Source: Ignavibacteria bacterium UBA2373
Lineage (GTDB): Bacteria > Bacteroidota > Ignavibacteria > Kapaibacteriales > UBA961
NCBI GenBank assembly: GCA_002344005.1
Contig: DDTD01000084.1
Location: 1 to 12,236 of the forward strand
Direction: 5' to 3'
Length of the DNA stretch: 12,236 nucleotides
Shown here: positions 7,352 through 12,236 of the stretch, one piece after another
Numbering within the stretch: the stretch's first letter is position 1
Layout: every line of letters begins with the position of its first letter
Notes under the pieces: model-generated
What the model saw: the letters and a program-made list of their open reading frames with translations, nothing else
Told to the model about the DNA's origin: nothing
The model's database searches: none
Position numbers and translations under genes: made by a program

Positions 7352-10300
7352 TCAATGTGCAATAATTATCGGAACAGTCTGTGTACTTCCATCAATTGTA
7401 AAGGTCACATAATATAACCCCGAAGCTACGTCAGAACAATTCCATTCTGCACTGTTTTGTTGTGACGAGGTTGAATATAATTTTGCACCAAGTGTTGAGA
7501 ATATAGTAACAGTAAATTCTTTACCCAATACATTTGAAAAATGAACACGGTCATGTGCAGGATTCGGTGTAATGCTAAAATCAGACATATAATTGGGTTG
7601 CTCATATACTGAGCTAACATCTTTATCCATTATCGTAAGCATATCCTGCGAAGTAAGCGCACGTTTATATAAGCGTATATCTTCAAGAACAATATCTAAA
7701 GGATTTCTTACTGTATCTGAAATATTTTCTGCACCGATAAACATTGCAGAAGCCCAAGGTAATGTTGTAGATTTAGTGAATGGAATTGCTGTAATTCTAT
7801 AACTGTCATAATAAATAGACAATGTATCATCTTTCTTGACAAAAGCCATGTAATAAATTCTGTTAGATTCGCTCATTAATGGCGCAATCACAGACTTATC
7901 ATCAATAGTAAGTTCCAAAGACTGCTCATTCATTGAATTTAGAATAGATATCTTAAAACCACGCTTTTCCTTTTCATTATAAGCGTCCAACAATGCTCCA
8001 TTTGATTTTGGATTAGTATTATTCATCCAGAACGCAACAGTAAAGTCTTTGGTAAAACTTGCACTGTCTTGAACCTTAGCGGTCATAGCATTATTTTCAT
8101 TTAGAAAATGAAGGGCAGCACCTTTTTCACCATTAGTAAATATTGGGTAATTATTAAGAATCTGCGCATTGTACAATTTAGCACTTTTATCAAAAATTAT
8201 ACCTGTTTCAATATTATTAAAGTCCCAATGTGCAACTAAATCTTTAGTATTATTACCTAAAACAATTAAACGCACATCTGACCATTCACCGAATGTCGAA
8301 TTACCACGGCTTCTCACTCGCCAATAATATTCACCGGATGGTGAAGACAATGATTTAATAATAAATGTCGTATCATTAGCTTGAGATTGATCGGTAACAA
8401 TTGTAGTAAATTTTTCATCCGTTGCAATTTGAATATTATATATGCTACTTGCATTATTTTTTCTCCATCGCAAAGTCAGAGGCAGCTCCGCAACACGTAT
8501 AATTGGCGGCGGTGACACAATAATCGGCGATGGTGATATAGATGAAACTCGCTCCATAATACCAACAAATCGTGCATTAGGATTATTGTCATTCCATTTA
8601 CCTTCAGGATTATCACCTATATGACCATAATCCTCTACCCCGCCAAAATTATTTGGTTCTCCGTTATTCCAATGTGTAAACGTAGATTTTTCACCACTCG
8701 ACCACACATACTCGCCTTCTTTTTCACGATCATTAATACCTATCCATTTGTTTTTTACACCAAAGGTAGAATCAATCCATTTATTCTCTGCTAATGAACG
8801 AACTGTAGCAAGATGCGCACCAAATCTCTGAGCATAAGCATGTGCTTCTTCCCATGTTAATGATGGAGTTTCTTCATATCCATGACCATTAATTTTACTC
8901 ATTCTCCACCTAAAATATACACATTGACGAAGTTCAGACCATGGAGAAAGCAATGTATCTTGACCGAAGGAGCGTACTCTCCAATAATAAACACCATTTT
9001 GTGGAAATTGTCCTGTTGTCGTTGAGCAATAATTATTAGAAAGTCGTAAGGTTAAAATTGGTTCGGTAAATGTACTATCTAAAGCTAATTGGAAATAATA
9101 CCCCAAGGCATCTTTCGCTCTATCCCAAGTAAACAACTGTTCTTCGGATAAAAGCGATGATTTATTCTCGGGGAGATTTAACCGAGGCGGTTGTAAATTA
9201 CCTACTTCCGATTGGATATAATGCGGATATTCATAAATCGTGACATGGTTAATTTGACCTTCTGTGATATCATTCCATAAACCATTTTGCAATATATTGA
9301 TGTAATGTTCATTGTTTTGAAAGTTATCGGGCTGATTTGGCGACCATTGTTGAAATGTTGTTGGCTCTCCACTTACCCATTTCCAATCTGCTTCTTTTCT
9401 TCTGTCAGTCAAACCAATACGTAAATCACCGGTAAAATTATTTCTTATAAAATCATTTTCTTGTTTATTTCTTACTGTGGACATATACAAGCCTGCATTT
9501 TTTGACAGTCCTAAAGCCATAAGCCAAGTATTACCCGTTACCGCTGCATAAAATGATTTATTCGATGAATTGTACTTCCACACTGGAAGTGTATAATTCC
9601 ATATTTCAGATATTTCATTCATTTGATTTTCAAACACAACTTCAACGTACCAAGACATTTTTACTATAGTATCCTGCACTTTATCTGTATTACGGAATGT
9701 AAAGAACGTATCTTTTGTAATAAATTGAGAAAATGAGAAAAAATTTCCCAAAAGACGACGTTGTATTGTTATCTTATACTCTTTTGCACCGACAACTGAA
9801 CTCCAACGAAACATAATTTTTTCAGGATTGACTATGGATTCATTCGCCGGGCTTATCAACATCGGTGCATTTACTGTCGTATCAGCCGAAAAAGATCTTG
9901 TGAGCGAATCATTCATGGCATTACCGTCATTAGCATAAAATGTACGTACAATCATTTCAATCGTCCCACGACGACGTAACACAACAGTATCAAATGAAAT
10001 GTTTTTTATGGCATTAGCTGTTAACTCATCAATGACGACAGTATCCCTATAAAATCTGTTTCCTGTTGAGGCATGCTTCATTTTAAGAATAACCGGAATA
10101 TTTTTTATAGTTTGAGATGAATTATTTTTTATACTCACAGCAGGAATAAATCGAGGAATTTGTAGAGAAGCATTAACCTCAGGGAATTGATATTCTAATG
10201 GTTGAACATCATTGACAACACGTATTGTGAATGTTCTGTCCGATACATCTGTTATCAGTGAGTTTTCAAAATTATCAATTCTAATACGTGCCGATTGTGT

Positions 10301-12184
10301 AGGAAAATATGGTATTTTCCAAGTATATTTTAAAGAATCGGCAGGATAATTACTGATAATATTTTCCCATGTTTTTCCATCATCTGTTGTGAGAAATAAG
10401 CGAACTGTTTTTACATCTTTAGATTGCCAACGTAACACGTATTGTGTTCCGGCATCTACGGTTATTGAAGTATTAATATCTACAACTTGTAATGAACCGG
10501 TGTTTTTCACCGATGGAGAACAATGAATAGGAATTGTTTTTTCATCATTCCACACATTCGTATCTCCGGAATTAACAAGTGAAGCTCTTAATAGCCATTG
10601 CCCCGTATCAGCAATGTTCATTTGTTTAAACTGAACAACGGTTGATTGCCCTGCAGATAACGTTGTAACTTGAACGGAATCAGAATAAAGAACTTGATGC
10701 GTAACAGGAAAAAGAACTTCATAACGTACTTTTAACGTTGTTCGATTATTTTTACCGATATTCGCAATTCTTACTCTTGGAACAAAATTTGTCTTAGTTT
10801 GCAGCTTACTTCCGGCTTTCGGGGATTCAAAGTCCATCACTCCTACATCATTAAGGACAATCCCGTTTTCCGGGTAAATACATTGTGCTTTTTCAGCCCT
10901 ATCTCGCAATAAATTTGCGACACGTGGATGGAAAAATAATTGTGTTCCAAAACTTGTTAAATGACAATAACTCATTATGGTTCCGCGACGCGGACGTGTC
11001 CCTTGATAACATCCACCTTCGGCTTGAAAGCAAGAATCAATTGCTGGACTCCATCCACAATTATGTGTGTGCGGTGAACCAAAATTATGTCCTGTTTCAT
11101 GCGAAACAACATCTAAATCCCAAACATAGCTTGGTGATGGATATGTTACATTATTGCCTATTCCATTTGCTGCATAACCATAACCGCCACCGCCTTTTAC
11201 ATCTGCACATAATACACCGACCCATGCAACTCCGCCAAATCCATGCCCTGACATCAAATGAGCAAGAGTTCTATTTACATGCCGCATATTTGTATTCCAA
11301 TAATTTCGAAATTGTCCGAGCATATCTGTACTTGTTCCGGGATATGGATCGGTTGTAGTCCAAACACGCATATAATTAATACGAAACGTGACTTGAGCAT
11401 CACGCTTATAAATTGCTGCAACTCCACCCCATACTGTCATAACATAATTAACCGCTCGAGAAATATCGCGCTGATGTGCAGCATAAAGTGCATCGTCAAG
11501 ATCCAAAGCTAATTGTACTGTTAATGTTGTGGAATTATGTACATGCTCATCTTTACCCTGATCTTTATCATCCGGATTTTCATCTTTCATTACTTCACCG
11601 GACTCTTTGACAACCTTATTTACTAAATCATAATATTCGGGAAGATCCTCCGATAAACATTGCTTTTTTTGTTTATTTTGCCCATTATCTTTATACATAA
11701 TTAATGTTGACGATTTTTTTTTGTCTAAGGATAATGGTGCTATGAGATAACGAACTCTAACACTATTTTCTATTTTCTCACAATAGCCGACAGCATAATT
11801 TTTGAATACGGCAAGATATACAAACGATTGTGGAGAATTAACTAAATTACCACTTAATAGGACAACATCTTCCGGTACAAAACTTGTTTCAACGCCATAA
11901 GAATTAGCAAGAAATGTTGTTGCATTATCTGTAAGATGAAACCGTGTTAAGACCGCTTTTTCTATTTTCTCACCAATACGCAGAGGCAGTTCACAGTGTG
12001 CAAATAAATTATTCTTTAATTGTTGAAATACTTGTTCATTCACTTTAAAAAATGAAGATTGAGAGGGATATTTTCTTGGTTGACTAACAGATACTGTCTC
12101 AAGAATAGTAGTCTCTGCCTGTAATTTCGAAAAAGAAAAAAACACAATTATAATTGCAGTAAACAATGTAGTATATCTATTCAT
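7352..12184 (-). CDS. Secreted multidomain reprolysin-like metalloprotease with lectin-type domains and T9SS signal
   Basis: This is a 1610-residue protein counted from ATG at 12184. Residues 1-23 are a signal peptide (cut after LQA) and ~24-200 a propeptide with a charged linker. Residues ~217-437 form a metzincin domain with HETGHNFGSPH (362-372; H362, E363, H366, H372) and Met-turn GTIMSYC (M404), as in M12B reprolysin-like enzymes, plus several cysteines. Next come CARDB/Ig-like modules (~446-768) and a fibronectin-III-like module (~771-865). These are followed by a C-type-lectin-like domain (~866-988, QPD 951-953, WND 970-972), an FN3-like module ending YYWRVRS, a second lectin-like domain (~1091-1213, EPN 1176-1178, WND 1197-1199) and another FN3-like module. 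A laminin-G/concanavalin-like domain (~1313-1519) and a type-A T9SS sorting domain (~1531-1610, ITPNPAHDRV) complete the protein. It is predicted to cleave proteins outside the cell while bound to glycans; the substrate is unknown. A GTG at 12199 is a less likely start. Confidence 0.9.
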   Translation of the reverse strand: MNRYTTLFTAIIIVFFSFSKLQAETTILETVSVSQPRKYPSQSSFFKVNEQVFQQLKNNLFAHCELPLRIGEKIEKAVLTRFHLTDNATTFLANSYGVETSFVPEDVVLLSGNLVNSPQSFVYLAVFKNYAVGYCEKIENSVRVRYLIAPLSLDKKKSSTLIMYKDNGQNKQKKQCLSEDLPEYYDLVNKVVKESGEVMKDENPDDKDQGKDEHVHNSTTLTVQLALDLDDALYAAHQRDISRAVNYVMTVWGGVAAIYKRDAQVTFRINYMRVWTTTDPYPGTSTDMLGQFRNYWNTNMRHVNRTLAHLMSGHGFGGVAWVGVLCADVKGGGGYGYAANGIGNNVTYPSPSYVWDLDVVSHETGHNFGSPHTHNCGWSPAIDSCFQAEGGCYQGTRPRRGTIMSYCHLTSFGTQLFFHPRVANLLRDRAEKAQCIYPENGIVLNDVGVMDFESPKAGSKLQTKTNFVPRVRIANIGKNNRTTLKVRYEVLFPVTHQVLYSDSVQVTTLSAGQSTVVQFKQMNIADTGQWLLRASLVNSGDTNVWNDEKTIPIHCSPSVKNTGSLQVVDINTSITVDAGTQYVLRWQSKDVKTVRLFLTTDDGKTWENIISNYPADSLKYTWKIPYFPTQSARIRIDNFENSLITDVSDRTFTIRVVNDVQPLEYQFPEVNASLQIPRFIPAVSIKNNSSQTIKNIPVILKMKHASTGNRFYRDTVVIDELTANAIKNISFDTVVLRRRGTIEMIVRTFYANDGNAMNDSLTRSFSADTTVNAPMLISPANESIVNPEKIMFRWSSVVGAKEYKITIQRRLLGNFFSFSQFITKDTFFTFRNTDKVQDTIVKMSWYVEVVFENQMNEISEIWNYTLPVWKYNSSNKSFYAAVTGNTWLMALGLSKNAGLYMSTVRNKQENDFIRNNFTGDLRIGLTDRRKEADWKWVSGEPTTFQQWSPNQPDNFQNNEHYINILQNGLWNDITEGQINHVTIYEYPHYIQSEVGNLQPPRLNLPENKSSLLSEEQLFTWDRAKDALGYYFQLALDSTFTEPILTLRLSNNYCSTTTGQFPQNGVYYWRVRSFGQDTLLSPWSELRQCVYFRWRMSKINGHGYEETPSLTWEEAHAYAQRFGAHLATVRSLAENKWIDSTFGVKNKWIGINDREKEGEYVWSSGEKSTFTHWNNGEPNNFGGVEDYGHIGDNPEGKWNDNNPNARFVGIMERVSSISPSPIIVSPPPIIRVAELPLTLRWRKNNASSIYNIQIATDEKFTTIVTDQSQANDTTFIIKSLSSPSGEYYWRVRSRGNSTFGEWSDVRLIVLGNNTKDLVAHWDFNNIETGIIFDKSAKLYNAQILNNYPIFTNGEKGAALHFLNENNAMTAKVQDSASFTKDFTVAFWMNNTNPKSNGALLDAYNEKEKRGFKISILNSMNEQSLELTIDDKSVIAPLMSESNRIYYMAFVKKDDTLSIYYDSYRITAIPFTKSTTLPWASAMFIGAENISDTVRNPLDIVLEDIRLYKRALTSQDMLTIMDKDVSSVYEQPNYMSDFSITPNPAHDRVHFSNVLGKEFTVTIFSTLGAKLYSTSSQQNSAEWNCSDVASGLYYVTFTIDGSTQTVPIIIAH

Positions 12185-12191
12185 AATAATT

Positions 12192-12195
12192 CTCC
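12192..12195 (-). promoter_or_regulatory. Shine-Dalgarno box that decides the protease start
   Basis: GGAG on the minus strand lies 7 bases before the ATG at 12184, ideal spacing. The alternative in-frame GTG at 12199 would put this box inside the coding sequence and add MWRII before an otherwise normal signal peptide. ATG 12184 is therefore preferred. The remaining 5' flank to 12236 is too short to judge a promoter. Confidence 0.7.
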
Positions 12196-12236
12196 ACACA
12201 AAAAATATGAACTATGTATTAAAGTAATTTGAGAGC

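Noticed and set aside
10885..11358. 157-codon plus-strand open frame
   Set aside because: It lies wholly antisense within the protease domain of the large minus-strand gene. Its translation is rich in H, L and N with no domain, as expected of a shadow frame.
12185..12199. In-frame GTG start giving five more residues to the protease
   Set aside because: The GGAG box would then be inside the coding region, while the ATG at 12184 has ideal spacing and begins a standard signal peptide.

Overview
The window is AT-rich bacterial DNA in which every gene I can support lies on the minus strand. Transcription therefore runs from the right edge to the left. Two complete proteins end in a C-terminal sorting domain of the type IX secretion system (T9SS), which places the organism in the Bacteroidota/Chlorobiota/Ignavibacteriota/Kapabacteria supergroup. 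Several starts have real Shine-Dalgarno-like boxes (GGAG, GAAGGG, AAAGG). Bacteroidetes proper usually lack these, so a Chlorobi/Ignavibacteria/Kapabacteria-type lineage is the better guess; that placement is inference.

Layout in the direction of transcription. (1) 12184-7352 encodes a secreted 1610-residue modular protein: signal peptide, propeptide, reprolysin-like zinc metalloprotease, Ig-like modules, two C-type-lectin-like domains alternating with fibronectin-III-like modules, a laminin-G/concanavalin-like domain and a T9SS sorting domain. (2) Six bases later, 7345-6005 encodes an RNA m5U methyltransferase of the TrmA/RlmC/RlmD family without visible Fe-S cysteines. (3) After 72 bases, 5932-5465 encodes a small lipocalin-like lipoprotein, followed by a convincing hairpin-plus-T-run terminator at 5435-5401. 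(4) 5144-2055 encodes a 1029-residue secreted protein with an IgGFc-binding-like N-terminal region, two tandem ~218-residue repeats and a T9SS sorting domain. (5) 1826-1, cut by the left edge, encodes a close paralogue of gene 4, colinear with it at a constant 3312-base offset across most of the shared part.

The secreted proteins together look like a surface or extracellular adhesion and proteolysis locus: a protease carrying several potential glycan-binding modules, and a tandem pair of large proteins whose shared domain is named after a mucus-associated mammalian protein. The methyltransferase appears to be a housekeeping gene caught in the same transcript. There are no RNA genes, insertion sequences, CRISPR arrays or phage genes. 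The two longer intergenic gaps hold promoter-like elements, of which a TTG-N20-TATCTTTG element overlapping inverted repeats ahead of gene 4 is the most convincing. The most notable points are the lectin-decorated protease, the tandem paralogues with a near-identical tract suggesting gene conversion, and the internal duplication in gene 4.
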